The notes beneath the pieces are model-generated. The model was not told the origin of the DNA. It did no database searches and saw only the letters and a program-made list of their open reading frames with translations. This document shows positions 19,277 to 28,192 of a stretch of DNA of 61,427 nt, in pieces; the stretch's first letter is position 1, and every line of letters starts with the position of its first letter. The stretch is from Actinomycetota bacterium (GTDB taxonomy: Bacteria > Actinomycetota > Actinomycetes > Nanopelagicales > Nanopelagicaceae). The stretch is from the NCBI GenBank assembly GCA_015660815.1, contig JACSDF010000004.1:1-61427 (forward strand), in the 5' to 3' direction. A program made the translations under genes and the position numbers.

Positions 19277-20586
19277 GATCCAGCCTTTTTTGAAACGAGT
19301 AAGCCATCGATAAGTGTTGGTAATCCATTAAAAAACGTGTGGGTTACAACACCAGGTAGTTCATACCCATGAAATGGTGTATTCCGGCTTTTAGAAGCTA
19401 CAAGATCTCGATCAACTATCCACGTTGCATCGGGATTAATAATTGTGATGTTTGCTTTCGAACCAATCGTTAGATTATTACCGTGGTTTTCATAACCACC
19501 AATTCGTGCCGGTGCGCTAGACAGACGATCTGCAACTCCGGCCCACGTTAACAGTCCAGTATCTACCATCGTTTTTTGAACTATTGAAAGCGCTGTTTCC
19601 AGTCCGAGCATTCCAAAACTTGCCTCTTGCCATTCGCACTCTTTTGATTCAACACTATGCGGTGCATGGTCGGTAGCAACGATATCGATGGTTCCATCGG
19701 CAAGTGCCTCTCTCAAGGCCATTACATCCCTCTCACTTCGAAGTGGTGGGTTTACTTTGAAAATAGGATCATATGATCGAGCTAACTCATCGGTTAACAG
19801 TAAGTGATGTGGTGTAACTTCAGCGGTGACATTAATCCCGCGTGCCTTGGCCCATCGGATTATCTCTACTCCCCCGGCAGTTGTTACATGGCAGATATGT
19901 AAACGCGATTTAACGTGGTCAACTAATAGAACATCGCGCGCAATAATCGCTTCTTCAGCAACGGCTGGCCATCCTTTTAGACCCAGAATTGCAGATACAT
20001 TTCCCTCATTCATCTGTGATCCAACGGTTAATCGAGGCTCTTGTGCGTGTTGAGCGATTACACCGTTGAATTTCTTGATGTATTCAAGTGCGCGCCGCAT
20101 TACCAATGGATCGAAAACACAGTTTCCATCATCGCTAAAGACTCGTACTCCTGCAATTGAATCGGCCATTGCGCCGATTTCTGAGAGCGACTCACCTTTG
20201 AGACCTTGTGTTACTGCACCGATTGGAAAAACATCCACGAGACCGGCCTCTTGGCCTAATCGAAATACCTGTTCAACGACACCTGCATTATCGGCAACAG
20301 GTGAGGTATTAGCCATGGCAGAGAGCGCGGTGAAACCGCCTTTGGCGCCAGATTGGGAGCCAGATAAAACAGTTTCTGCATCTTCACGTCCAGGTTGTCG
20401 TAGATGCGTATGTAGATCTACTAAACCTGGAAGAACCACAGAGCCTGACACATCGAATACCGTTGCCTCATTATCGAAGATATTGGGCGATACCGAATTG
20501 ATGAAACCATCAACAATGAGCACATCGGCGCGATCTCCTTGTGGCAACATCGCAGCTTTTAACAAGTAACGATTAGTAATTGTCAT
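19273..20586 (-). CDS. pyrC: dihydroorotase
   Basis: PyrC cyclises carbamoyl-aspartate to dihydroorotate. This is the longer type I (bacterial, AllB-like) enzyme with the metal ligands in [10 protein letters not shown], later histidines in CHVTTAGG and TPHHLLL, and the aspartate in ATDHAPHS. Length is 437. The gene overlaps both pyrB and carA by 4 bases. No deletion or substitution in the metal site is seen. Confidence 0.97.
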   Translation of the reverse strand: MTITNRYLLKAAMLPQGDRADVLIVDGFINSVSPNIFDNEATVFDVSGSVVLPGLVDLHTHLRQPGREDAETVLSGSQSGAKGGFTALSAMANTSPVADNAGVVEQVFRLGQEAGLVDVFPIGAVTQGLKGESLSEIGAMADSIAGVRVFSDDGNCVFDPLVMRRALEYIKKFNGVIAQHAQEPRLTVGSQMNEGNVSAILGLKGWPAVAEEAIIARDVLLVDHVKSRLHICHVTTAGGVEIIRWAKARGINVTAEVTPHHLLLTDELARSYDPIFKVNPPLRSERDVMALREALADGTIDIVATDHAPHSVESKECEWQEASFGMLGLETALSIVQKTMVDTGLLTWAGVADRLSSAPARIGGYENHGNNLTIGSKANITIINPDATWIVDRDLVASKSRNTPFHGYELPGVVTHTFFNGLPTLIDGLLVSKKAGS

Positions 20587-21530
20587 TTGTTACCCGCTTC
20601 CAAAGGTTGACCTGCAAGTAAGACATACAAGATGGCCATTCGAACACTGACTCCGTTGGCAACTTGTTCCACGATGACCGAGCGCGCGCTATCTGCAACT
20701 TCAGCGGTAATTTCCAGACCACGATTCATTGGACCAGGATGCATAATGATTGAATTTGCAGACATAGATTTTAATCGTTCAGAATTTAATCCAAAGTAAC
20801 GAGAATATTCGCGAGTGTTCGGAAAATAGAGATCGCCCATTCGCTCCTGTTGTACACGCAACATCATTACTACATCAACTGTTGGGATAACACTGTCCAA
20901 ATCGTAGGAAATGGTGACTGGCCAAGACTCTACGCCAACTGGGAGGAGCGTAGGAGGTGCGACCAAAACAACACTGGCCCCTAAAAGTTTTAAGAGCAAA
21001 ACATTTGAGCGAGCAACACGCGAATGCAATACATCTCCAACTATTGCAACTCGTAATCCATGTAGATCGCTAGAGCCCTTTCCTAGGTGTTTTCTAATCG
21101 TGAATGCATCCAAAAGGGCCTGGCTAGGATGCTCATGAGTTCCATCACCTGCATTAATAACCGCGCCCCGCATCCATTCCGAATCTGCTAATCGCTGTGG
21201 AGCACCTGAAGCGCTATGGCGAATAACAACGGCGTCAGCTCCCATGGCCTGCAACGTCAATGCAGTGTCTTTTAGAGACTCTCCCTTGCTTAAACTCGAT
21301 CCTTTAGCAGAGAAATTAATTACATCTGCCGATAGCCGCTTAGCCGCAGCTTCAAAAGAGATTCTCGTGCGCGTTGAATCTTCGGCAAATAGGTTAACGA
21401 TTGTTCGCCCGCGAAGTGTTGGAAGTTTTTTAATCGTACTATCGCTAATGCGCGCTAGTTCACTTGCCGTATCTAGAATCGAAATAGCCTGGGTTTTTGT
21501 TAAATCTGAAACTGAGAGTAAATGTCGCAT
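20583..21530 (-). CDS. pyrB: aspartate carbamoyltransferase catalytic subunit
   Basis: PyrB joins carbamoyl phosphate and aspartate. The carbamoyl-phosphate loop [11 protein letters not shown] and the motif [18 protein letters not shown] are intact, and [12 protein letters not shown] lies near the C-terminus. Length is 315. No pyrI regulatory subunit is in the operon, so control probably acts on expression through PyrR. It overlaps pyrC by 4 bases and pyrR by one. Confidence 0.97.
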   Translation of the reverse strand: MRHLLSVSDLTKTQAISILDTASELARISDSTIKKLPTLRGRTIVNLFAEDSTRTRISFEAAAKRLSADVINFSAKGSSLSKGESLKDTALTLQAMGADAVVIRHSASGAPQRLADSEWMRGAVINAGDGTHEHPSQALLDAFTIRKHLGKGSSDLHGLRVAIVGDVLHSRVARSNVLLLKLLGASVVLVAPPTLLPVGVESWPVTISYDLDSVIPTVDVVMMLRVQQERMGDLYFPNTREYSRYFGLNSERLKSMSANSIIMHPGPMNRGLEITAEVADSARSVIVEQVANGVSVRMAILYVLLAGQPLEAGNK

Positions 21531-22057
21531 TAGATTTCCTCAATCAATACTTCATCCACGCCATCCAGCTCGGTCAAATGCAACTTCACCGACTGGGAAA
21601 TTGATGTTGGAAGATTTTTCCCAACGAAATCTGCACGAATGGGTAGCTCGCGATGGCCTCTATCTACGAGAACGGCCAGTTGAACGGTATGAGGTCGACC
21701 GATCTCGCCGACGGCATCAAGGGCCGCTCTAATTGTTCGACCTGAAAATAGAACATCGTCAACGAGAATTAACTCTCTCCCATCGACGCCTTCAGGTGGG
21801 ATCGTGGTTGGCATAATCGCTCGAGGCGCACGCATTCGAAGATCATCTCGATGCATGGTGATATCGAGCATTCCCACAGGGATCTGATGGGCGGCAATCT
21901 CCCCCATAATCGCTGCAATTCGAAGGGCAAGATGTGCCCCTCGAGTTGGAATACCTAAGAGAGTGATCTGTGATGAATCCGAATTGGCCTCTAAGATTTC
22001 GTGGGATATACGTATCAACGCACGAGAAATATCAGGTGCATGCAGAGCAACGCTCAT
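21530..22057 (-). CDS. pyrR: PyrR pyrimidine operon regulator / uracil phosphoribosyltransferase
   Basis: PyrR binds UMP and UTP and then an RNA hairpin in pyr mRNA to lower expression. Some members also convert uracil and PRPP to UMP. The PRPP motif [21 protein letters not shown] lies near residue 100, and [10 protein letters not shown] and the [14 protein letters not shown] segment match the family. Length is 175. As first gene of the pyr operon it lies just after a PyrR-type hairpin (22073-22090) that abuts its own AAGGAG ribosome binding site, arguing for translational self-control. Confidence 0.95.
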   Translation of the reverse strand: MSVALHAPDISRALIRISHEILEANSDSSQITLLGIPTRGAHLALRIAAIMGEIAAHQIPVGMLDITMHRDDLRMRAPRAIMPTTIPPEGVDGRELILVDDVLFSGRTIRAALDAVGEIGRPHTVQLAVLVDRGHRELPIRADFVGKNLPTSISQSVKLHLTELDGVDEVLIEEI

Positions 22058-22065
22058 AAAAAAAA

Positions 22066-22071
22066 CTCCTT
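22066..22071 (-). promoter_or_regulatory. ribosome binding site of pyrR
   Basis: AAGGAG on the minus strand, separated by a run of eight T from ATG 22057. It begins one base after the PyrR hairpin stem, so protein binding to the hairpin should block ribosome access. Confidence 0.75.
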
Positions 22072-22072
22072 C

Positions 22073-22090
22073 CCCATCTCTCAGGACGGG
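22073..22090 (-). promoter_or_regulatory. PyrR-binding RNA hairpin in pyr operon leader
   Basis: On the minus strand CCCGTC and GATGGG form a six-pair stem (with one G-U) closing the hexaloop CTGAGA. The sequence GTCCTGAGAGAT matches the PyrR binding-loop consensus (UCC.G.GAG). No terminator/antiterminator pair is present in the roughly 30 bases upstream, so the mechanism is probably block of translation, as described for mycobacterial pyrR leaders. Confidence 0.78.
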
Positions 22091-22110
22091 TCGTTAAAGG
22101 ATACGTGGGT

Positions 22111-22116
22111 ACTATA
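22111..22116 (-). promoter_or_regulatory. -10 box of pyr operon promoter
   Basis: TATAGT on the minus strand, giving a predicted transcript start near 22104 and a leader of about 46 bases that would contain the full PyrR hairpin. No good -35 box is seen. Confidence 0.5.
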
Positions 22117-22171
22117 TCACCGGCTCAGCGAAGGGTGTGGATAAGAAATTCGCCGTGTCTTAGCGCCGCAG

Positions 22172-22177
22172 TAATCT
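22172..22177 (+). promoter_or_regulatory. -10 box of likely leaderless bldD promoter
   Basis: TAATCT followed by exactly 7 bases and the bldD ATG, without any ribosome binding site. Just after it, TCACTC resembles one half of the BldD operator consensus (TNACNC), but the second half is not matched. Confidence 0.5.
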
Positions 22178-22184
22178 CACTCGT

Positions 22185-22673
22185 ATGACAACAATTGAGC
22201 TTGTTTCATCACGAGTCCGCGCAATTCGTATTGCGAAGGGTTTAACGCTCCATGAAGTAGAAGTAGCAAGTAACCGCCGTATTCGAGCCGTAGTTCTTGG
22301 TTCATATGAAAGGGGCGATCGCACGTTAAGCGTGCGCATGGCGATAGTAATTGCAGAGTTTTATGGAGTACCGCTGAGCTACCTCTTGGAGGAGCCTGAA
22401 AAACCGGCCGGAAAAACTAATCCAGTAACTCTAGATCTGCGTCGAATTCGAATGATTATGGCAGATTCCACACTATCTCCTCGACTGAATTCAACTCTGC
22501 GAAGCGCAGTTACTTTCACCGGAGAGATTATAAAACTTCGAAATGATTGGAATGGCGAACTAATTTCACTGCGAAGTAGCGATATGACTCTCCTCGCCGC
22601 GGCGATTGGAATACATCAGCATGAGTTAGAAGAAATCCTGCGCTCACACAGATTACTCATTGAAGCTAAATAG
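22185..22673 (+). CDS. bldD: BldD-like transcription regulator with c-di-GMP signature
   Basis: Residues 8-70 form an XRE-type helix-turn-helix very close to Streptomyces BldD (GLTLHEVEVASNRR, VVLGSYERGDRTLSV, IAEFYGVPLSYLL). The C-terminal domain carries RND at 119-121 and RSSD at 130-133 with exactly eight residues between, which matches the BldD c-di-GMP-binding signature RxD-x8-RxxD. It is therefore probably a DNA-binding regulator that dimerises through c-di-GMP. Length 162 is close to the family. It diverges from pyrR and its 3' end overlaps nusB by 8 bases. Confidence 0.92.
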   Translation: MTTIELVSSRVRAIRIAKGLTLHEVEVASNRRIRAVVLGSYERGDRTLSVRMAIVIAEFYGVPLSYLLEEPEKPAGKTNPVTLDLRRIRMIMADSTLSPRLNSTLRSAVTFTGEIIKLRNDWNGELISLRSSDMTLLAAAIGIHQHELEEILRSHRLLIEAK

Positions 22674-23088
22674 CCAGGCTCTCTTTAATTGATGAGATTC
22701 TTCCTAGGACTCCATGGATAAAACCGGCAGAGTTATCGGTTGATAACTCTCTAGCAAGAACTAGAGCCTCATCGATGGCAACTCCATCCGGAATCGATGT
22801 AGCCCAGAGAATCTCAAAGATTCCGATCCTAAGAATATTTCTATCTACTGCCGGCAAACGATCCATATCCCAGCCTTGAGCATATGTCGTAATGAGTTCA
22901 TCGATTTTACGATAGTTACTGCCTACACCGACAACTAATTCGCGTGTGTATTCACGAATAGGTCTAGCATCTGGACCCTCTTCCTCTACATCACGCAGAG
23001 CAAGTGTCTCTACAGCATTTGTGCCACGTATATCGGCCTCGTACAGGAGATCCAGCGCTGCCTTTCTTGCCTTACTGCGAGCCGACAC
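22666..23088 (-). CDS. nusB: transcription antitermination factor NusB
   Basis: NusB binds boxA with S10 in rRNA antitermination complexes. The 140-residue protein has the N-terminal RSKARKAALDLLYEAD and the C-terminal half PAVDRNILRIGIFEIL, with DEALVLARELSTDNSAGFIHGVL as core. It begins with GTG, whose G is shared with the efp stop codon (TAGTG), so it is translationally coupled to efp. It converges on bldD with an 8-base overlap of coding ends. Confidence 0.96.
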   Translation of the reverse strand: MSARSKARKAALDLLYEADIRGTNAVETLALRDVEEEGPDARPIREYTRELVVGVGSNYRKIDELITTYAQGWDMDRLPAVDRNILRIGIFEILWATSIPDGVAIDEALVLARELSTDNSAGFIHGVLGRISSIKESLAI

Positions 23089-23666
23089 TAGTTAGCGCGG
23101 CCTTGATAAGAGCCATCACGAGTATCCACCATAACAATCTCATCCTGCTTAATAAACAATGGGACTTGAATCTCAATTCCAGTTTCAACGGTTGCAGGCT
23201 TAGTTCCTCCCGAAGAACGATCTCCCTGAATTCCAGGCTCGGTATACGTAATCTTTAGAGGTACTGCCGCAGCTAATTCAATGTACAAGGGATTGCCATC
23301 ATGAACGGCGACGACTGCGTCGGTATTTTCCAGCATGTAATTAGACATTTCACCGACAGTTGCCATTGAAATTGTCATTTGATCAAAAGTTTTTGCATCC
23401 ATAAATACAAAATCTTCACCCTCTTTATACAGGAACTGCATATCGCGCTTTTCTAGTATTTCAATATCAATTTTGACTCCAGAATTGAAAGTTCTATCAA
23501 TCACCTTGCCAGTCAAAACTGATTTTAACTTTGTACGCACGAAAGCTGGGCCTTTTCCTGGCTTCACATGTTGAAATTCAATAACATTCCACAGCTGTCC
23601 TTCGATATCTAGAGTTATTCCATTTTTCAAATCAGCTGTAGTTGCCACAGTTAAAGCTCCACTCAT
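23088..23666 (-). CDS. efp: translation elongation factor P
   Basis: EF-P relieves ribosome stalling at polyproline stretches. The three-domain, 192-residue protein has the tip loop KPGKGPAF with Lys38 at the position that enters the peptidyl transferase centre, and a C-terminal [14 protein letters not shown]. The neighbourhood contains no lysine-modifying epmA or epmB, so the lysine may be used unmodified. A 72-base gap separates it from aroQ and may contain its own promoter, though no clear boxes are seen. Confidence 0.97.
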   Translation of the reverse strand: MSGALTVATTADLKNGITLDIEGQLWNVIEFQHVKPGKGPAFVRTKLKSVLTGKVIDRTFNSGVKIDIEILEKRDMQFLYKEGEDFVFMDAKTFDQMTISMATVGEMSNYMLENTDAVVAVHDGNPLYIELAAAVPLKITYTEPGIQGDRSSGGTKPATVETGIEIQVPLFIKQDEIVMVDTRDGSYQGRAN

Positions 23667-23738
23667 TGAGTAAAATCGGCTATCCGTTGTGATAGCAAGG
23701 GGTTAAGGATACCTGCTCATTGATAGTGCTCAGTTCGC

Positions 23739-24170
23739 CTAACCAATCAGGTTTTTAAGCGCAATTATTGCTAATACATATGAATTCGGGCCAAATCCTG
23801 CAATCGTTCCATGTGCAACTCCCGATATGACTGATGTATGGCGAAACTCTTCTCGCGCCATTGGGTTAGACAGATGTACCTCTATCAAAGGAGATTTCAC
23901 TAACTCTGCGGCATCGCGTATAGCAAAAGAGTAATGAGTGAAAGCTGCAGGATTAATTATCACCGGCAGATTTAAATCAGCCGCTTCATGTAGCCAACCA
24001 ATAATCGTCGCCTCATCATCACTTTGCCGAACATCGGCGGATAAACCATGTTGCATCGCTGCGCTTTCGATTAAACTCTTTAACTCTCCATAATTGAGAT
24101 CTCCATACACTGAAGAGTCTCGAATATCCAGGCGCGCAAGATTTGGACCATTGATTACTAAAATATTCAT
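23739..24170 (-). CDS. aroQ: 3-dehydroquinate dehydratase, type II
   Basis: AroQ dehydrates 3-dehydroquinate to 3-dehydroshikimate. The 143-residue protein has INGPNLARLDIRD at the start (family NGPNLN), the VRQSDDEATII segment, NPAAFTHYSFAIRDA and IEVHLSNPMAREEFRH with the catalytic histidine. It overlaps aroB by four bases, continuing the aroE-aroC-aroK-aroB-aroQ order. Confidence 0.95.
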   Translation of the reverse strand: MNILVINGPNLARLDIRDSSVYGDLNYGELKSLIESAAMQHGLSADVRQSDDEATIIGWLHEAADLNLPVIINPAAFTHYSFAIRDAAELVKSPLIEVHLSNPMAREEFRHTSVISGVAHGTIAGFGPNSYVLAIIALKNLIG

Positions 24171-25216
24171 GAGCTAACTCTCTCATAAGCGGCCAAGAGT
24201 TCGTTCTGGCTCACTCCCTCAATGCGAATGCACGCTCCAATATCGGAGATAGCTACAAAACGCATCACTGTGCCACGTGATTTCTTGTCCAATGCAAACA
24301 TCGGCAGTAAATCTGGCCATGCAGCACGCGGATATGAAATTGGTAGATTAAGACCGCTTAAAATTTCGCGATGGGCATCAACTAACTCCTTGCTCAAAAG
24401 CCCCTTTAAGTGAGCTAGCTCTGCGGCATACACCAAACCGATGGAGACGGCTTCTCCGTGACGCAGTGAGTATTTGGAGTGCATTTCTACAGCGTGACCA
24501 AGAGTGTGACCGTAATTGAGAATCTCTCTACCAAAGCTCTCTTTGAAATCCTCTGAAACCACTGCCGCCTTAACTGATACGGCCGCGCTAATAAGTGCAA
24601 TCACAGTTGGTAAATCTTCGCGAAGGGCAGAAAACTCTTTTCCAGCTAAGGAATCTAAGATTTGCTTATCGGCAATAAAACCACATTTGACTACTTCGGC
24701 CATGCCCGCACAAAAATCTCGATCTGAAAGCGTCGACAACCACGATGTATCGATGAGAACACTGATTGGAGAGTGAAAAGCGCCAATTAAATTCTTTCCA
24801 GACTCACTATTTATTCCCGTTTTCCCTCCGACAGAGGCATCGACCATTCCCGCAATACTCGTTGGAACGGCGACCCAATCAATACCACGAAGCCACGTTG
24901 CGGCAGCAAAACCAGAGACATCTGTAACTGCCCCTCCTCCAACTCCGACAATTAAGTCAGAGCGCGTGAAGCCAGAAGAGGCAAGCCAGCTCCAGAGTGA
25001 AGCCAGATTCTTAAAACTCTTAGCCTCTTCGCCATCTGGAACAGTGAAATAGAAAACCTCACTATCGCAATTAAATTCGACGGAAGATGCCATCTCTTGA
25101 GTGTGAACAATCCCTATTCTAGTTCTGTTCTTTGCAAGGGCAAGAAGTTGGGTTCTCCAATCACAATCAACTATCACGTTGTATTCGTGTTCGGCCTTGA
25201 CCTTTATTAATTTCAC
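24167..25216 (-). CDS. aroB: 3-dehydroquinate synthase
   Basis: AroB converts DAHP to 3-dehydroquinate using NAD and a divalent metal. Seen are the NAD-binding VGGGAVTDVSGFAAATWLRG, VPTSIAGMVDASVGGKTGIN and the metal ligands in ILNYGHTLGHAVE. Length is 349, which is normal. It directly follows aroK, with no base between the aroK stop and the aroB start. Confidence 0.97.
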   Translation of the reverse strand: MKLIKVKAEHEYNVIVDCDWRTQLLALAKNRTRIGIVHTQEMASSVEFNCDSEVFYFTVPDGEEAKSFKNLASLWSWLASSGFTRSDLIVGVGGGAVTDVSGFAAATWLRGIDWVAVPTSIAGMVDASVGGKTGINSESGKNLIGAFHSPISVLIDTSWLSTLSDRDFCAGMAEVVKCGFIADKQILDSLAGKEFSALREDLPTVIALISAAVSVKAAVVSEDFKESFGREILNYGHTLGHAVEMHSKYSLRHGEAVSIGLVYAAELAHLKGLLSKELVDAHREILSGLNLPISYPRAAWPDLLPMFALDKKSRGTVMRFVAISDIGACIRIEGVSQNELLAAYERVSS

Positions 25217-25723
25217 TTATATCCCCGATTTAATTCTGCGAACTATCTCATCAATGCTCATAGAATCAACTTTAATTACCATTGTCGCTAATTTCTCATA
25301 AATAGGACGCCTTGTGTCGTAGAGGCTTTGCCACTGAGCACGTGGATTTCCAAGAAGTAAGGGTCTATCGCGATTAAAACCTACACGCGGCGCGGCAACC
25401 GATAGAGAAACATCAAGAAAAACTATTGGATATCCCATCCCGGTAAGTGCGGCTTGCGAACGCTCAGAGATGGGCGCTCCACCTCCTAGCGAGAGAACAG
25501 AGCTGGTATCTTTTAAGGATGCGGTGAGCGCTTCAAACTCTAAATCTCTAAACACCGCTTCGCCATCATCCACGAAAATATCTGAAATCTTTCGACCCGA
25601 CTTCTTTTCCACCACATTATCTGAGTCAATAAAGCCAACTCCAACTGTTTTTGCCAGAGCTCTACCCACGCTACTTTTTCCACTCCCAGGTGGACCAATG
25701 AGGATTGCATATGGCACGTGCAC
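25217..25723 (-). CDS. aroK: shikimate kinase
   Basis: AroK phosphorylates shikimate. The 168-residue P-loop kinase has Walker A GPPGSGKSSVGRALA, shikimate-binding FIDSDNVVEKKSG, FRDLEFEAL and SLGGGAPIS, and the lid arginine in NRDRPLL. It lies 3 bases downstream of aroC. Confidence 0.96.
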   Translation of the reverse strand: MHVPYAILIGPPGSGKSSVGRALAKTVGVGFIDSDNVVEKKSGRKISDIFVDDGEAVFRDLEFEALTASLKDTSSVLSLGGGAPISERSQAALTGMGYPIVFLDVSLSVAAPRVGFNRDRPLLLGNPRAQWQSLYDTRRPIYEKLATMVIKVDSMSIDEIVRRIKSGI

Positions 25724-25726
25724 GAC

Positions 25727-26908
25727 CTACTTAAAATTTAAGTTCTGCATATAGCTTTCGAAGTTTCGTTTAGTCTCACTCACGCTATCTCCGCCAAATT
25801 TTTCAAGTACCGCTTCGGCTAAGACAAGTGCGACCATTGCTTCGGCCACTACCCCCGCGGCAGGAACTGCACAGACATCTGAACGCTGATTTATTGCCTT
25901 TGCAGGTAAACCCGTAGCTACATCAATAGTGTCTAAAGCTTTTGGAACAGTTGAAATTGGTTTCATCGCCGCTCGAACGCGCAAGATTTCACCATTAGAC
26001 ATTCCGCCCTCGGTACCGCCGGCTCGATCGCTTCGACGAACGATTCGCCCATCACTAGATTTCTCAATCTCATCGTGGGCGACACTCCCCCGCCTCGAAG
26101 CGGTTTCAAAGCCATCTCCTAGTTCGACGCCTTTAATTGCTTGAATTCCCATAAGCGCACCGGCCAATCGCGAATCTAAACGGCGATCCCAATGAACGTG
26201 AGAGCCAAGTCCGGGCGGCATATTAAACGCTAAAACCTCTACAACTCCGCCCAGAGTATCTCCATCTGAATGCGCGCTCTCAATTTCTGCGATCATAAGC
26301 GCACTCGTGATTGGATCGGCGCATCGAACTGGATCTTCATCAATTCGCTTCATATCACCAGCTTGTGGAAGCGGGGTCGTACCAGGTACACGGACGGCGC
26401 CGATTGAAAGAACATGACTTAAAATCGTAATACCAACACTTTGTTCAAGGAAAATACGTGCAACAGCACCGAGTGCTACGCGAGAAGCAGTTTCTCTAGC
26501 ACTGGCACGTTCAAGAATCGGCCGTGCATCATTTAAATTATATTTTTGCATTCCTACTAAATCTGCATGGCCCGGTCGCGGACGAGTCAAAGGCGCGTTA
26601 CGGGCTAGATTTTCGATTTCTTCAACCTCTATAGGATCTGCCGACATAATCTTTTCCCACTTAGGCCACTCGGAGTTGTCGATCTGAATCGAAATAGGTC
26701 CGCCCTGCGTTAATCCCAATCGAATTCCACCAAGAATCGTGGTCTTATCGGCCTCAAAATTTTGCCGAGCTCCACGTCCAAAGCCTAAACGCCTTCGTGT
26801 TAGATGATAATTAATGTCGGCGGTAGTAATGGCAACCGAGGCAGGCATCCCTTCAATAATTGCACTAAGGGCCTGACCATGAGATTCACCAGCTGTTAAC
26901 CAACGCAT
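25727..26908 (-). CDS. aroC: chorismate synthase
   Basis: AroC makes chorismate from EPSP with reduced FMN, feeding aromatic amino acids and, through pabB and pabC in this window, folate. Signatures are [46 protein letters not shown] and [14 protein letters not shown]. Length 393 is normal. Its start overlaps the 3' end of the prepilin-peptidase-like gene by 23 bases. Confidence 0.97.
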   Translation of the reverse strand: MRWLTAGESHGQALSAIIEGMPASVAITTADINYHLTRRRLGFGRGARQNFEADKTTILGGIRLGLTQGGPISIQIDNSEWPKWEKIMSADPIEVEEIENLARNAPLTRPRPGHADLVGMQKYNLNDARPILERASARETASRVALGAVARIFLEQSVGITILSHVLSIGAVRVPGTTPLPQAGDMKRIDEDPVRCADPITSALMIAEIESAHSDGDTLGGVVEVLAFNMPPGLGSHVHWDRRLDSRLAGALMGIQAIKGVELGDGFETASRRGSVAHDEIEKSSDGRIVRRSDRAGGTEGGMSNGEILRVRAAMKPISTVPKALDTIDVATGLPAKAINQRSDVCAVPAAGVVAEAMVALVLAEAVLEKFGGDSVSETKRNFESYMQNLNFK

Positions 26909-27332
26909 CTGCGTATTGTCGCAGAGATGTGCTCATGTCTGCAGCCAAATAGAGTACCGAACCAGAAAAAATTGCAAAAGCAAGTGGAATACTTCTAGGC
27001 AATTGTGCCGAATATAGCCACATGAGAATTATTTGCAGAATTGCCGCTGCATAAACACACGTTGCCAATAGCAGCAATGCACCAAAATTCGGCAGATTCA
27101 GGGCTAGCGCTGTAATTACTAAGAGTTTGGCATCTCCAGCCCCCATTCCCACCTTGCACAGCAGAACTGCACACACCGCGGTTCCAGAGATTACCGCAAT
27201 GGAATTCAGAGGGAAAAAGAGACGTATAGCAAGAACGAGATAGAGCATGAAAATGAGATAGATATTCGGAATCCGGCGATAGCGCCAGTCAGAGATGCAT
27301 ACTGGAATCGCAAAAATCGCAAGTACAAACAT
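26886..27332 (-). CDS. small A24-family prepilin-peptidase-like membrane protein
   Basis: This 148-residue hydrophobic protein has about five membrane segments. Two aspartates stand at the positions of aspartic prepilin peptidases: [10 protein letters not shown] near residue 14 and [10 protein letters not shown] (the GxGD motif) near 65. The N-terminal methylating domain of full PilD is absent, as in TadV/CpaA-type enzymes. No pilin genes are nearby, but such a gene is often found between aroC and aroE in actinobacteria. A TATCAT box lies 6 bases before the ATG, suggesting its own leaderless promoter. Confidence 0.78.
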   Translation of the reverse strand: MFVLAIFAIPVCISDWRYRRIPNIYLIFMLYLVLAIRLFFPLNSIAVISGTAVCAVLLCKVGMGAGDAKLLVITALALNLPNFGALLLLATCVYAAAILQIILMWLYSAQLPRSIPLAFAIFSGSVLYLAADMSTSLRQYADALVNSW

Positions 27333-27338
27333 GAATAG

Positions 27339-27344
27339 ATGATA
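27339..27344 (-). promoter_or_regulatory. -10 box before the prepilin-peptidase-like gene
   Basis: TATCAT on the minus strand, 6 bases before the ATG at 27332, with no ribosome binding site between. It would place the transcript start at the start codon. Confidence 0.4.
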
Positions 27345-27370
27345 CGAGGTGAGAAAATATTGAATAAAAC

Positions 27371-28192
27371 CTATGTGGACGGACCCAGCGCTTTTAGACC
27401 ATGCCTTCGCATCAGCGGCGCCATACTTGTGCGTTCAACATAGTGATCTGAAAAAATTGCCACCTGATCGATAGCTTGATGGATTAAAAGATCTAAACCA
27501 TCCACAACCTGACCTCCTAGGTCGCTCCAAGCTTTCAACGCCATGGTTGGCCATGGTTTATAAAGGACGTCAAAGAAGATACCTGCCGGCTTTGCTGGGA
27601 ATTTTTTAACGAGTGAGTCAGAAACACCCTCTGGAACCGTTGAGATAATTAAATCGGCCGTTTCAAAGAGCTTTGTATCGCCCCACTCTACGAACTCTAG
27701 GTCGGAAAATTCAACGGAGTTTGAAATCTCGTTCGCTCTAGATAATGAGCGGACCATAACGCTTATTCGAGATGAAACTCCATCACATGCAGAAACCGCT
27801 GCTCGCGCCGTAGCGCCACCACCGATAATAAGAACATCACCGCCGGCATCTTTTCCATGTGCTGATAATGCATGAGTAAAGCCCGAGACATCAGTGGTTG
27901 AAGCGTTCCAAGTCTGTAACGGGTTTTGTATTAAGGTATTTGCACTTCGTATTCGTGCAGCCAATGGTGAAACATTAGTGGAAAAATCCAACACCTCTTC
28001 CTTCAGCGGCATCGTAAGCGAAAAACCTGACCATGTTGACCCGCAATTTTCCAGGAAATTTTTCAGCTCTCCCGATTTAACATCTATTCGAGTGTATTCA
28101 CTCTCGAGACCAAGTTCAGTATATGCAATCGTATGAAGTAATGGACTTAAGGAGTGGGAAATCGGTGAACCAAGAACGGCCGCTTTAATCAA
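27371..28192 (-). CDS. aroE: shikimate dehydrogenase
   Basis: AroE reduces 3-dehydroshikimate to shikimate with NADPH. The substrate site motif LGSPISHSLSPLLHTIAY, the catalytic lysine in SLTMPLKEEVLDF and the nucleotide-binding IGGGATARAAVSA are present. Length is 273. It overlaps the mltG stop by four bases. Confidence 0.93.
   Translation of the reverse strand: MIKAAVLGSPISHSLSPLLHTIAYTELGLESEYTRIDVKSGELKNFLENCGSTWSGFSLTMPLKEEVLDFSTNVSPLAARIRSANTLIQNPLQTWNASTTDVSGFTHALSAHGKDAGGDVLIIGGGATARAAVSACDGVSSRISVMVRSLSRANEISNSVEFSDLEFVEWGDTKLFETADLIISTVPEGVSDSLVKKFPAKPAGIFFDVLYKPWPTMALKAWSDLGGQVVDGLDLLIHQAIDQVAIFSDHYVERTSMAPLMRRHGLKALGPST

Noticed and set aside
20066-20569. 167-residue plus-strand frame inside pyrC
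   Set aside because: It is the antisense shadow of a strongly conserved gene, and its composition (Ser, Arg and Pro rich) is typical of such shadows.
22136-22144. Perfect DnaA box (TTATCCACA on the minus strand) between pyrR and bldD
   Set aside because: A single 9-mer is expected by chance about once per two windows of this size. No cluster of boxes, AT-rich unwinding region or dnaA/dnaN genes are nearby, so there is no origin here.
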